A DNA stretch of 64,000 nucleotides from the NCBI GenBank assembly GCA_963971225.1, contig CAXARI010000079.1, forward strand, positions 124,001 to 188,000. The letters run 5' to 3'. Origin of the DNA: Melieria omissa (lineage: Eukaryota > Arthropoda > Insecta > Diptera > Ulidiidae). The notes beneath the pieces were generated by a model. It saw nothing but the letters and a program-made list of their open reading frames with translations, had not been told where the DNA came from and did not search any database. Position 1 is the first letter of the stretch. Every line of letters starts with the position of its first letter. The translations under genes were made by a program, and so were the position numbers. Positions 1 to 12,840 of the stretch are shown here, piece after piece.

Positions 1-468
1 CTGATTGGTCGAGCTTGTAAAATGCTAGAAAATGTAAACAAACCCGAAAAAAGGTAGTTGCCATACAGTAAAAATTAAGCAAGTTGAAATATGTATACAT
101 GCATATGGAATTATTTTAAATTTTTTTTTAGTTAACGCCTTTTAATGCAAGAGTTGTCTCGCATTTGAGCATTCAGGCTGCGTATTCGAAAATATATTTT
201 TGATCGAAAAAATTTTTTTTTAACATTATCACTGCAAGAAATGTGTTGCGATTCTTCAATGTGCCGCTGCAAATAACAAGGTGCAGCTAACAGTCCATCG
301 CCGTTGATACTTTGGAACACCATTTCAAGACCTTTAACGCTTAAAGCTCAGAGGCAAGGTAACATATATAAAATACGAATAAAAAGTATATAAATGTGGC
401 AACACTACGAATTGCTCATTCTACGTCACAACATGGCGAGTGGCGTAACCTTTATTTTATAAACCTTG
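1..468. mobile_element. MITE-M copy 1 (left-truncated by window edge)
   Basis: This is the last 468 bp of the 550-bp element seen complete at 2856. Its right end '...tataaaccttg' is followed by the target octamer TGATACAT (469-476). The missing 82 bp lie outside the window. Confidence 0.8.
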
Positions 469-471
469 TGA

Positions 472-1668
472 TACATCTATATCAGGGGTGCCCAAAGTCT
501 TCTTATGGAAAAGCAAAAACCAATACATTTAAAGTTGCCCAAAAAAATGCAAACAAATTATTTAATTAATTGAATTAGTTGAAAGCACATTGTGCATTTC
601 GCTTGACCCTTAAAATTATAAGTGAAAAAAATATAATGTTCCCATTTGACATTGCCGAAAGGCCAACCAATCGCCAACACAAAAAAGTATACACACAAAA
701 ACTACAACAACAAAAGCATCTAATTTTTTTTCATACATACAATTTCTTGAGTCAACAAAACAAAAATCCGCGCAGCCCCCACACGTGTTGCTTCGTTGCT
801 ATCACAACAACGACTGATTGAAAGAATGCACCTCTGATCTATATAACCAATCAAATGCTTGTGGAACCTAAGCACGCACAATCACTTTAATCAAAATGGC
901 GTCAAAATTAAGCCAGAGTGACCACCTTTCACCAATTTGGTAAATAAAAAAAATATCCCACCGGCAGCATGATCGAAATTATGGCTCTTAAATCTCGACC
1001 CGTTAACGGATTTTAATAATATTATGCCTTATTATTTAGCTAGACTCGTATGCTTTCTATAATGGTATCAATCATCCTTCTATACCCCAAGGTTCGAAAG
1101 CAAATCGATTTGGAACGGTGACTTTGAAAAAATTGCTACTTGGGTGCAACCGCTAAAATGCTTGTCAACACCAAATGCATAAGTGCATATTAATAATTGA
1201 CCGCTTAAAATTTAGCCAGAGTCTTATGCTTTCTATATTGGTCCCTAACTTTTCATTATCCTTCAGGAATAATGAGCATATCGATGCGCAAGGATAACAT
1301 TGAAAAACTGCCTTTTACAAAATACACACTCACCACTAAAGTGCTTATAGATTCCAAACGGTATGGGTTACGTTAATAAAAAACCCCTTAAAATGTAGCT
1401 AGAGATTGCAGCTTTATCAAATTAAATCAATAATTAGATTACTATTCGGCAATCATGAACAGATCGATGCGCAAGAGTGACATTAAATGGCTGCCTACTG
1501 CAAAATCGATAAAATGCTTGTAAAATATGATGATTCTAGGTTTATAGAAAAAATAATAACCTTAAAACCTAGCTGGAGTTTTGAGCTTTCATAAATGGGG
1601 TCAATCTTCTCGCTATCTCAAATAATGCAGGAGAATTTCGTTGTGGAAAAGTGATATCGACCACATGA
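472..1668. repeat. Satellite unit A1 (first)
   Basis: A 1197-bp unit running from 'tacatctatatcagg' to 'gaccacatga'. It contains five diverged sub-monomers, aligned on 'agcYRGAG'-like motifs at about 911, 1038, 1214, 1397 and 1571. No gene is visible. Confidence 0.9.
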
Positions 1669-2850
1669 TACATCTATATCAGGGGTGCCTAAAATCTTCT
1701 TATGGAAAAGCAAAAACCAATACATGTAAAGTTGCCCAAAAAAAATGCAAACAAATTATTTAATTAATTGAATTAGTTGAAAGCACATTGTGCATTTCGC
1801 TTGACCCTTAAAATTATAAGTGAAAAAAATATTATGTTCCTATTTGTCATTGCCGAAAGGCCAACCAATCGCCAAAACAAACACTACAACAACAAAAGCA
1901 TCTAATTTTTTTTCATACATACAATTTCTTGAGGCAACAAAACAAAAATCCGCGCAGCCCCCACACGTGTTGCTTCGTTGCTGTCACAACAACGACTGAT
2001 TGAAAGAATGCACCTCTGATCTATATAATCAATCAAATGCTTGTGGAACCTAAGCACGCACAATCACTTTAATCAAAATGGCGTCAAAATTAAGCCAGAG
2101 TGACCACCTTTCACCAATTTGGTAAATAAAAAAAATATCCCACCGGCAGCATGATCGAAATTATGGCTCTTAAATCTCGACCCGTTAACTGATTTTAATA
2201 ATATTATGCCTTATTATTTAGCTAGACTCGTATGCTTTCTATAATGGTATCAATCATCCTTCTATACCCCAAGGTTCGAAAGCAAATCGATTTGGAACGG
2301 TGACTTTGAAAAAATTGCTACTTGGGTGCAACCACTAAAATGCTTGTCAACACCAAATGCATAAGTGCATATTAATAATTGACCCCTTAAAATTTAGCCA
2401 GAGTCTTATGCTTTCTATATTGGTCCCTAACTTTTCATTATCCTTCAGGAATAATGAGCATATCGATGCGCAAGGATAACATTGAAAAACTGCCTTTTAC
2501 AAAATACACACTCACCACTAAAGTGCTTATAGATTCCAAACGGTATGGGTTACGTTAATAAAAAACCCCTTAAAATGTAGCTAGAGATTGCAGCTTTATC
2601 AAATTAAATCAATAATTAGATTACTATTCGGCAATCATGAACAGATCGATGCGCAAGAGTGACATTAAATGGCTGCCTACTGCAAAATCGATAAAATGCT
2701 TGTAAAATATGATGATTCTAGGTTTATAGAAAAAATAATAACCTTAAAACCTAGCTGGAGTTTTGAGCTTTCATAAATGGGGTCAATCTTCTAGCTATCT
2801 CAAATAATGCAGGAGAATTTCGTTGTGGAAAAGTGATATCGACCACATGA
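1669..2850. repeat. Satellite unit A2
   Basis: A 1182-bp unit that lacks the 'aaaaaagtatacac' stretch of A1. Its private variants are 'caaacactac' and 'cttctagctatc'. Confidence 0.9.
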
Positions 2851-2855
2851 TACAT

Positions 2856-3405
2856 CCAAGGTCTATAGAACAAAGGTCCCGCCACTTAGACGTCAAAAAA
2901 GTTGTTCTGCTCGTGTGACGTCACACAGAAGCGAGCTCTGATTGGTCGAGCTTGTAAAATGCTAGAAAATGTAAACAAACCCGAAAAAAGGTAGTTGCCA
3001 TACAGTAAAAATTAAGCAAGTTGAAATATGTATACATGCATATGGAATTATTTTAAATTTTTTTTTAGTTAACGCCTTTTAATGCAAGAGTTGTCTCGCA
3101 TTTGAGCATTCAGGCTGCGTATTCGAAAATATATTTTTGATCGAAAAAATTTTTTTTTAACATTATCACTGCAAGAAATGTGTTGCGATTCTTCAATGTG
3201 CCGCTGCAAATAACAAGGTGCAGCTAACAGTCCATCGCCGTTGATACTTTGGAACACCATTTCAAGACCTTTAACGCTTAAAGCTCAGAGGCAAGGTAAC
3301 ATATATAAAATACGAATAAAAAGTATATAAATGTGGCAACACTACGAATTGCTCATTCTACGTCACAACATGGCGAGTGGCGTAACCATTATTTTATAAA
3401 CCTTG
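2856..3405. mobile_element. MITE-M copy 2, 550 bp, 8-bp TSD
   Basis: The two ends are imperfect inverted repeats about 30 bp long. The left begins (C)CAAGGTCTATAGAACAAAGG; the right end read in reverse begins CAAGGTTTATAAAATAAAGG, and both continue into CGCCACT. TGATACAT flanks both sides (2848-2855 and 3406-3413). An 8-bp duplication is usual for hAT and P-type cut-and-paste transposons. There is no transposase, so the element is non-autonomous. The superfamily is not settled from the termini alone. Confidence 0.8.
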
Positions 3406-3408
3406 TGA

Positions 3409-4605
3409 TACATCTATATCAGGGGTGCCCAAAGTCTTCTTATGGAAAAGCAAAAACCAATACATTTAAAGTTGCCCAAAAAAATGCAAACAAATTATTT
3501 AATTAATTGAATTAGTTGAAAGCACATTGTGCATTTCGCTTGACCCTTAAAATTATAAGTGAAAAAAATATAATGTTCCCATTTGACATTGCCGAAAGGC
3601 CAACCAATCGCCAACACAAAAAAGTATACACACAAAAACTACAACAACAAAAGCATCTAATTTTTTTTCATACATACAATTTCTTGAGTCAACAAAACAA
3701 AAATCCGCGCAGCCCCCACACGTGTTGCTTCGTTGCTATCACAACAACGACTGATTGAAAGAATGCACCTCTGATCTATATAATCAATCAAATGCTTGTG
3801 GAACCTAAGCACGCACAATCACTTTAATCAAAATGGCGTCAAAATTAAGCCAGAGTGACCACCTTTCACCAATTTGGTAAATAAAAAAAATATCCCACCG
3901 GCAGCATGATCGAAATTATGGCTCTTAAATCTCGACCCGTTAACGGATTTTAATAATATTATGCCTTATTATTTAGCTAGACTCGTATGCTTTCTATAAT
4001 GGTATCAATCATCCTTCTATACCCCAAGGTTCGAAAGCAAATCGATTTGGAACGGTGACTTTGAAAAAATTGCTACTTGGGTGCAACCGCTAAAATGCTT
4101 GTCAACACCAAATGCATAAGTGCATATTAATAATTGACCGCTTAAAATTTAGCCAGAGTCTTATGCTTTCTATATTGGTCCCTAACTTTTCATTATCCTT
4201 CAGGAATAATGAGCATATCGATGCGCAAGGATAACATTGAAAAACTGCCTTTTACAAAATACACACTCACCACTAAAGTGCTTATAGATTCCAAACGGTA
4301 TGGGTTACGTTAATAAAAAACCCCTTAAAATGTAGCTAGAGATTGCAGCTTTATCAAATTAAATCAATAATTAGATTACTATTCGGCAATCATGAACAGA
4401 TCGATGCGCAAGAGTGACATTAAATGGCTGCCTACTGCAAAATCGATAAAATGCTTGTAAAATATGATGATTCTAGGTTTATAGAAAAAATAATAACCTT
4501 AAAACCTAGCTGGAGTTTTGAGCTTTCATAAATGGGGTCAATCTTCTCGCTATCTCAAATAATGCAGGAGAATTTCGTTGTGGAAAAGTGATATCGACCA
4601 CATGA
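3409..4605. repeat. Satellite unit A1
   Basis: A 1197-bp unit almost identical to the one at 472, including 'cttgagtcaac'. The two belong to neighbouring copies of the 2937-bp higher-order repeat. Confidence 0.9.
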
Positions 4606-5787
4606 TACATCTATATCAGGGGTGCCTAAAATCTTCTTATGGAAAAGCAAAAACCAATACATGTAAAGTTGCCCAAAAAAAATGCAAACAAATTATTTAA
4701 TTAATTGAATTAGTTGAAAGCACATTGTGCATTTCGCTTGACCCTTAAAATTATAAGTGAAAAAAATATTATGTTCCTATTTGTCATTGCCGAAAGGCCA
4801 ACCAATCGCCAAAACAAAAACTACAACAACAAAAGCATCTAATTTTTTTTCATACATACAATTTCTTGAGGCAACAAAACAAAAATCCGCGCAGCCCCCA
4901 CACGTGTTGCTTCGTTGCTGTCACAACAACGACTGATTGAAAGAATGCACCTCTGATCTATATAATCAATCAAATGCTTGTGGAACCTAAGCACGCACAA
5001 TCACTTTAATCAAAATGGCGTCAAAATTAAGCCAGAGTGACCACCTTTCACCAATTTGGTAAATAAAAAAAATATCCCACCGGCAGCATGATCGAAATTA
5101 TGGCTCTTAAATCTCGACCCGTTAACTGATTTTAATAATATTATGCCTTATTATTTAGCTAGACTCGTATGCTTTCTATAATGGTATCAATCATCCTTCT
5201 ATACCCCAAGGTTCGAAAGCAAATCGATTTGGAACGGTGACTTTGAAAAAATTGCTACTTGGGTGCAACCACTAAAATGCTTGTCAACACCAAATGCATA
5301 AGTGCATATTAATAATTGACCCCTTAAAATTTAGCCAGAGTCTTATGCTTTCTATATTGGTCCCTAACTTTTCATTATCCTTCAGGAATAATGAGCATAT
5401 CGATGCGCAAGGATAACATTGAAAAACTGCCTTTTACAAAATACACACTCACCACTAAAGTGCTTATAGATTCCAAACGGTATGGGTTACGTTAATAAAA
5501 AACCCCTTAAAATGTAGCTAGAGATTGCAGCTTTATCAAATTAAATCAATAATTAGATTACTATTCGGCAATCATGAACAGATCGATGCGCAAGAGTGAC
5601 ATTAAATGGCTGCCTACTGCAAAATCGATAAAATGCTTGTAAAATATGATGATTCTAGGTTTATAGAAAAAATAATAACCTTAAAACCTAGCTGGAGTTT
5701 TGAGCTTTCATAAATGGGGTCAATCTTCTCGCTATCTCAAATAATGCAGGAGAATTTCGTTGTGGAAAAGTGATATCGACCACATGA
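4606..5787. repeat. Satellite unit A2
   Basis: A 1182-bp unit and the first of three successive A2 units without an intervening MITE-M. Confidence 0.9.
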
Positions 5788-6968
5788 TACATCTATATCA
5801 GGGGTGCCTAAAATCTTCTTATGGAAAAGCAAAAACCAATACATGTAAAGTTGCCCAAAAAAAATGCAAACAAATTATTTAATTAATTGAATTAGTTGAA
5901 AGCACATTGTGCATTTCGCTTGACCCTTAAAATTATAAGTGAAAAAAATATTATGTTCCTATTTGTCATTGCCGAAAGGCCAACCAATCGCCAAAACAAA
6001 AACTACAACAACAAAAGCATCTAATTTTTTTTCATACATACAATTTCTTGAGGCAACAAAAAAAAATCCGCGCAGCCCCCACACGTGTTGCTTCGTTGCT
6101 GTCACAACAACGACTGATTGAAAGAATGCACCTCTGATCTATATAATCAATCAAATGCTTGTGGAACCTAAGCACGCACAATCACTTTAATCAAAATGGC
6201 GTCAAAATTAAGCCAGAGTGACCACCTTTCACCAATTTGGTAAATAAAAAAAATATCCCACCGGCAGCATGATCGAAATTATGGCTCTTAAATCTCGACC
6301 CGTTAACTGATTTTAATAATATTATGCCTTATTATTTAGCTAGACTCGTATGCTTTCTATAATGGTATCAATCATCCTTCTATACCAAAAGGTTCGAAAG
6401 CAAATCGATTTGGAACGGTGACTTTGAAAAAATTGCTACTTGGGTGCAACCACTAAAATGCTTGTCAACACCAAATGCATAAGTGCATATTAATAATTGA
6501 CCCCTTAACATTTAGCCAGAGTCTTATGCTTTCTATATTGGTCCCTAACTTTTCATTATCCTTCAGGAATAATGAGCATATCGATGCGCAAGGATAACAT
6601 TGAAAAACTGCCTTTTACAAAATACACACTCACCAATAAAGTGCTTATAGATTCCAAACGGTATGGGTTACGTTAATAAAAAACCCCTTAAAATGTAGCT
6701 AGAGATTGCAGCTTTATCAAATTAAATCAATAATTAGATTACTATTCGGCAATCATGAACAGATCGATGCGCAAGAGTGACATTAAATGGCTGCCTACTG
6801 CAAAATCGATAAAATGCTTGTAAAATATGATGATTCTAGGTTTATAGAAAAAATAATAACCTTAAAACCTAGCTGGAGTTTTGAGCTTTCATAAATGGGG
6901 TCAATCTTCTCGCTATCTCAAATAATGCAGGAGAATTTCGTTGTGGAAAAGTGATATCGACCACATGA
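5788..6968. repeat. Satellite unit A2
   Basis: A 1181-bp unit. The variants 'ataccaaaaggttcg' and 'cttaacatttag' separate it from its neighbours; the first recurs in the unit at 9905. Confidence 0.9.
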
Positions 6969-8149
6969 TACATCTATATCAGGGGTGCCTAAAATCTTCT
7001 TATGGAAAAGCAAAAACCAATACATGTAAAGTTGCCCAAAAAAAATGCAAACAAATTATTTAATTAATTGAATTAGTTGAAAGCACATTGTGCATTTCGC
7101 TTGACCCTTAAAATTATAAGTGAAAAAAATATTATGTTCCTATTTGTCATTGCCGAAAGGCCAACCAATCGCCAAAACAAAAACTACAACAACAAAAGCA
7201 TCTAATTTTTTTTCATACATACAATTTCTTGAGGCAACAAAACAAAAATCCGCGCAGCCCCCACACGTGTTGCTTCGTTGCTGTCACAACAACGACTGAT
7301 TGAAAGAATGCACCTCTGATCTATATAACCAATCAAATGCTTGTGGAACCTAAGTACGCACAATCACTTTAATCAAAATGGCGTCAAAATTAAGCCAGAG
7401 TGACCACCTTTCACCAATTTGGTAAATAAAAAAAATATCCCACCGCCAGCATGATCGAAATTATGGCTGTTAAATCTCGACCCGTTAACGGATTTTAATA
7501 ATATTATGCCTTATTATTTAGCTAGACTCGTATGCTTTCTATAATGGTATCAATCATCCTTCGATACCCCAAGGTTCGAAAGCAAATCGATTTGGAACGG
7601 TGACTTTGAAAAAATTGCTACTTGGGTGCAACCACTAAAATGCTTGTCAACACCAAATGCATAAGTTCATATTAATAATTGACCGCTTAAAATTTAGCCA
7701 GAGTCTTATGCTTTCTATATTGGTCCCTAACTTTTCATTATCCTTCAGGAATAATGAGCATATCGATGCGCAAGGATACATTGAAAAACTGCCTTTTACA
7801 AAATACACACTCAACACTAAAGTGCTTATAGATTCCAAACGGTATGGGTTACGTTAATAAAAAACCCCTTAAAATGTAGCTAGAGATTGCAGCTTTATCA
7901 AATCAAATCAATAATTTGATTACTATTCGGCAATCATGAACAGATCGATGCGCAAGAGTGACATTAAATGGCTGCCTACTGCAAAATCGATAAAATGCTT
8001 GTAAAATATGATGATTCTAGGTTTATAGAAAAAATTATAACCTTAAAACCTAGCTGGAGTTTTGAGCTTTCATAAATGGGGTCAATCTTCTCGCTATCTC
8101 AGATAATGCAGGAGAATTTTGTTGTGGAAAAGTGATATCGACCACATGA
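6969..8149. repeat. Satellite unit A2
   Basis: A 1181-bp unit with 'ctaagtacgc', 'ccaccgccagc' and a 1-nt deletion ('ggatacattg'). These variants are shared in part with units to the right of the BEL elements. Confidence 0.9.
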
Positions 8150-8154
8150 TACAT

Positions 8155-8704
8155 CCAAGGTCTATAGAACAAAGGTCCCGCCACTTAGACGTCAAAAAAG
8201 TTGTTCTGCTCGTGTGACGTCACACAGAAGCGAGCTCTGATTGGTCGAGCTTGTAAAATGCTAGAAAATGTAAACAAACCCGAAAAAAGGTAGTTGCCAT
8301 ACAGTAAAAATTAAGCAAGTTGAAATATGTGTACATGCATATGGAATTATTTTAAATTTTTTTTTAGTTAACGCCTTTTAATGCAAGAGTTGTCTCGCAT
8401 TTGAGCATTCAGGCTGCGTATTCGAAAATATATTTTTGATCGAAAAAAATTTTTTTTAACATTATCACTGCAAGAAATGTGTTGCGATTCTTCAATGTGC
8501 CGCTGCAAATAACAAGGTGCAGCTAACAGTCCATCGCCGTTGATACTTTGGAACACCATTTCAAGACCTTTAACGCTTAAAGCTCAGAGGCAAGGTAACA
8601 TATATAAAATACGAATAAAAAGTATATAAATGTGGCAACACTACGAATTGCTCATTCTACGTCACAACATGGCGAGTGGCGTAACCTTTATTTTATAAAC
8701 CTTG
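8155..8704. mobile_element. MITE-M copy 3, 550 bp
   Basis: It has the same termini and the same TGATACAT flanks (8147-8154 and 8705-8712) as the copy at 2856. Identical length, target and flanks show that it was amplified together with the satellite rather than inserted independently. Confidence 0.8.
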
Positions 8705-8707
8705 TGA

Positions 8708-9904
8708 TACATCTATATCAGGGGTGCCCAAAGTCTTCTTATGGAAAAGCAAAAACCAATACATTTAAAGTTGCCCAAAAAAATGCAAACAAATTATTTA
8801 ATTAATTGAATTAGTTGAAAGCACATTGTGCATTTCGCTTGACCCTTAAAATTATAAGTGAAAAAAATATAATGTTCCCATTTGACATTGCCGAAAGGCC
8901 AACCAATCGCCAACACAAAAAAGCATACACACAAAAACTACAACAACAAAAGCATCTAATTTTTTTTCATACATACAATTTCTTGAGGCAACAAAACAAA
9001 AATCCGCGCAGCCCCCACACGTGTTGCTTCGTTGCTATCACAACAACGACTGATTGAAAAAATGCACCTCTGATCTATATAATCAATCAAATGCTTGTGG
9101 AACCTAAGCACGCACAATCACTTTAATCAAAATGGCGTCAAAATTAAGCCAGAGTGACCACCTTTCACCAATTTGGTAAATAAAAAAAATATCCCACCGG
9201 CAGCATGATCGAAATTATGGCTGTTAAATCTCGACCCGTTAACGGATTTTAATAATATTATGCCTTATTATTTAGCTAGACTCGTATGCTTTCTATAATG
9301 GTATCAATCATCCTTCTATACCCCAAGGTTCGAAAGCAAATCGATTTGGAACGGTGACTTTGAAAAAATTGCTACTTGGGTGCAACCACTAAAATGCTTG
9401 TCAACACCAAATGCATAAGTGCATATTAATAATTGACCGCTTAAAATTTAGCCAGAGTCTTATGCTTTCTATATTGGTCCCTAACTTTTCATTATCCTTC
9501 AGGAATAATGAGCATATCGATGCGCAAGGATAACATTGAAAAACTGCCTTTTACAAAATACACACTCACCACTAAAGTGCTTATAGATTCCAAACGGTAT
9601 GGGTTACGTTAATAAAAAACCCCTTAAAATGTAGCTAGAGATTGCAGCTTTATCAAATTAAATCAATAATTAGATTACTATTCGGCAATCATGAACAGAT
9701 CGATGCGCAAGAGTGACATTAAATGGCTGCCTACTGCAAAATCGATAAAATGCTTGTAAAATATGATGATTCTAGGTTTATAGAAAAAATAATAACCTTA
9801 AAACCTAGCTGGAGTTTTGAGCTTTCATAAATGGGGTCAATCTTCTCGCTATCTCAAATAATGCAGGAGAATTTCGTTGTGGAAAAGTGATATCGACCAC
9901 ATGA
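8708..9904. repeat. Satellite unit A1
   Basis: A 1197-bp unit with 'aaaaaagcatacac' in place of 'aaaaaagtatacac'. Confidence 0.9.
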
Positions 9905-11085
9905 TACATCTATATCAGGGGTGCCTAAAATCTTCTTATGGAAAAGCAAAAACCAATACATGTAAAGTTGCCCAAAAAAAATGCAAACAAATTATTTAAT
10001 TAATTGAATTAGTTGAAAGCACATTGTGCATTTCGCTTGACCCTTAAAATTATAAGTGAAAAAAATATTATGTTCCTATTTGTCATTGCCGAAAGGCCAA
10101 CCAATCGCCAAAACAAAAACTACAACAACAAAAGCATCTAATTTTTTTTCATACATACAATTTCTTGAGGCAACAAAACAAAAATCCGCGCAGCCCCCAC
10201 ACGTGTTGCTTCGTTGCTGTCACAACAACGACTGATTGAAAGAATGCACCTCTGATCTATATAACCAATCAAATGCTTGTGGAACCTAAGTACGCACAAT
10301 CACTTTAATCAAAATGGCGTCAAAATTAAGCCAGAGTGACCACCTTTCACCAATTTGGTAAATAAAAAAAATATCCCACCGCCAGCATGATCGAAATTAT
10401 GGCTGTTAAATCTCGACCCGTTAACGGATTTTAAAAATATTATGCCTTATTATTTAGCTAGACTCGTATGCTTTCTATAATGGTATCAATCATCCTTCTA
10501 TACCAAAAGGTTCGAAAGCAAATCGATTTGGAACGGTGACTTTGAAAAAATTGCTACTTGGGTGCAACCACTAAAATGCTTGTCAACACCAAATGCATAA
10601 GTTCATATTAATAATTGACCGCTTAAAATTTAGCCAGAGTCTTATGCTTTCTATATTGGTCCCTAACTTTTCATTATCCTTCAGGAATAATGAGCATATC
10701 GATGCGCAAGGATAACATTGAAAAACTGCCTTTTACCAAATACACACTCACCACTAAAGTGCTTATAGATTCCAAACGGTATGGGTTACGTTAATAAAAA
10801 ACCCCTTAAAATGTAGCTAGAGATTGCAGCTTTATCAAATCAAATCAATAATTTGATTACTATTCGGCAATCATGAACAGATCGATGCGCAAGAGTGACA
10901 TTAAATGGCTGCCTACTGCAAAATCGATAAAATGCTTGTAAAATATGATGATTCTAGGTTTATAGAAAAAATAATAACCTTAAAACCTAGCTGGAGTTTT
11001 GAACTTCATAAATGGGGTCAATCTTCTCGCTATCTCAGATAATGCAGGAGAATTTTGTTGTTTAAAAGTGATATCGACCACATGA
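9905..11085. repeat. Satellite unit A2
   Basis: A 1181-bp unit. It combines the 'ccaccgccagc' variant of unit 6969 with the 'ataccaaaaggttcg' variant of unit 5788, which looks like exchange between units. Confidence 0.9.
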
Positions 11086-11090
11086 TACAT

Positions 11091-11640
11091 CCAAGGTCTA
11101 TAGAACAAAGGTCCCGCCACTTAGACGTCAAAAAAGTTGTTCTGCTCGTGTGACGTCACACAGAAGCGAGCTCTGATTGGTCGAGCTTGTAAAATGCTAG
11201 AAAATGTAAACAAACCCGAAAAAAAATAGTTGCCATACAGTAAAAATTAAGCAAGTTGAAATATGTATACATGCATATGGAATTATTTTAAATTTTTTTT
11301 TAGTTAACGCCTTTTAATGCAAGAGTTGTCTCGCATTTGAGCATTCAGGCTGCGTATTCGAAAATATATTTTTGATCGAAAACAATTTTTTTTAACATTA
11401 TCACTGCAAGAAATGTGTTGCGATTCTTCAATGTGCCGCTGCAAATAACAAGGTGCAGCTAACAGTCCATCGCCGTTGATACTTTGGAACACCATTTCAA
11501 GACCTTTAACGCTTAAAGCTCAGAGGCAAGGTAACATATATAAAATACGAATAAAAAGTATATAAATGTGGCAACACTACGAATTGCTCATTCTACGTCA
11601 CAACATGGCGAGTGGCGTAACCTTTATTTTATAAACCTTG
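11091..11640. mobile_element. MITE-M copy 4, 550 bp
   Basis: The left flank is TGATACAT (11083-11090). The right flank is TGATATAT (11641-11648), one change from the duplication seen at the other copies. Confidence 0.8.
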
Positions 11641-11643
11641 TGA

Positions 11644-12840
11644 TATATCTATATCAGGGGTGCCCAAAGTCTTCTTATGGAAAAGCAAAAACCAATACAT
11701 TTAAAGTTGCCCAAAAAAATGCAAACAAATTATTTAATTAGTTGAATTAGTTGAAAGCACATTGTGCATTTCGCTTGACCCTTAAAATTATAAGTGACAA
11801 AAATATAATGTTCCCATTTGTCATTGCCGAAAGGCCAACCAATCGCCAACACAAAAAAGCATACACACAAAAACTACAACAACAAAAGCATCTAATTTTT
11901 TTTCATACATACAATTTCTTGAGGCAACAAAACAAAAATCCGCGCAGCCCCCACACGTGTTGCTTCGTTGCTATCACAACAACGACTGATTGAAAGAATG
12001 CACCTCTGATCTATATAATCAATCAAATGCTTGTGGAACCTAAGCACGCACAATCACTTTAATCAAAATGGCGTCAAAATTAAGCCAGAGTGACCACCTT
12101 TCACCAATTTGGTAAATAAAAAAAATATCCCACCGGCAGCATGATCGAAATTATGGCTCTTAAATCTCGACCCGTTAACGGATTTTAATAATATTATGCC
12201 TTATTATTTAGCTAGACTCGTATGCTTTCTATAATGGTATCAATCATCCTTCTATACCCCAAGGTTCGAAAGCAAATCGATTTGGAACGGTGACTTTGAA
12301 AAAATTGCTACTTGGGTGCAACCACTAAAATGCTTGTCAACACCAAATGCATAAGTGCATATTAATAATTGACCGCTTAAAATTTAGCCAGAGTCTTATG
12401 CTTTCTATATTGGCCCCTAACTTTTCATTATCCTTCAGGAATAATGAGCATATCGATGCGCAAGGATAACATTGAAAAACTGCCTTTTACAAAATACACA
12501 CTCACCACTAAAGTGCTTATAGATTCCAAACGGTATGGGTTACGTTAATAAAAAACCCCTTAAAATGTAGCTAGAGATTGCAGCTTTATCAAATTAAATC
12601 AATAATTAGATTACTATTCGGCAATCATGAACAGATCGATGCGCAAGAGTGACATTAAATGGCTGCCTACTGCAAAATCGATAAAATGCTTGTAAAATAT
12701 GATGATTCTAGGTTTATAGAAAAAATAATAACCTTAAAACCTAGCTGGAGTTTTGAGCTTTCATAAATGGGGTCAATCTTCTCGCTATCTCAAATAATGC
12801 AGGAGAATTTCGTTGTGGAAAAGTGATATCGACCACATGA
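11644..12840. repeat. Satellite unit A1
   Basis: A 1197-bp unit that follows the fourth MITE-M. Confidence 0.9.

Noticed and set aside
579..821. 80-codon frame repeated in most A1 units, and the 63-codon minus-strand frame in MITE-M
   Set aside because: They recur only because the DNA is repeated, carry no protein signature, and the A2 units break them.
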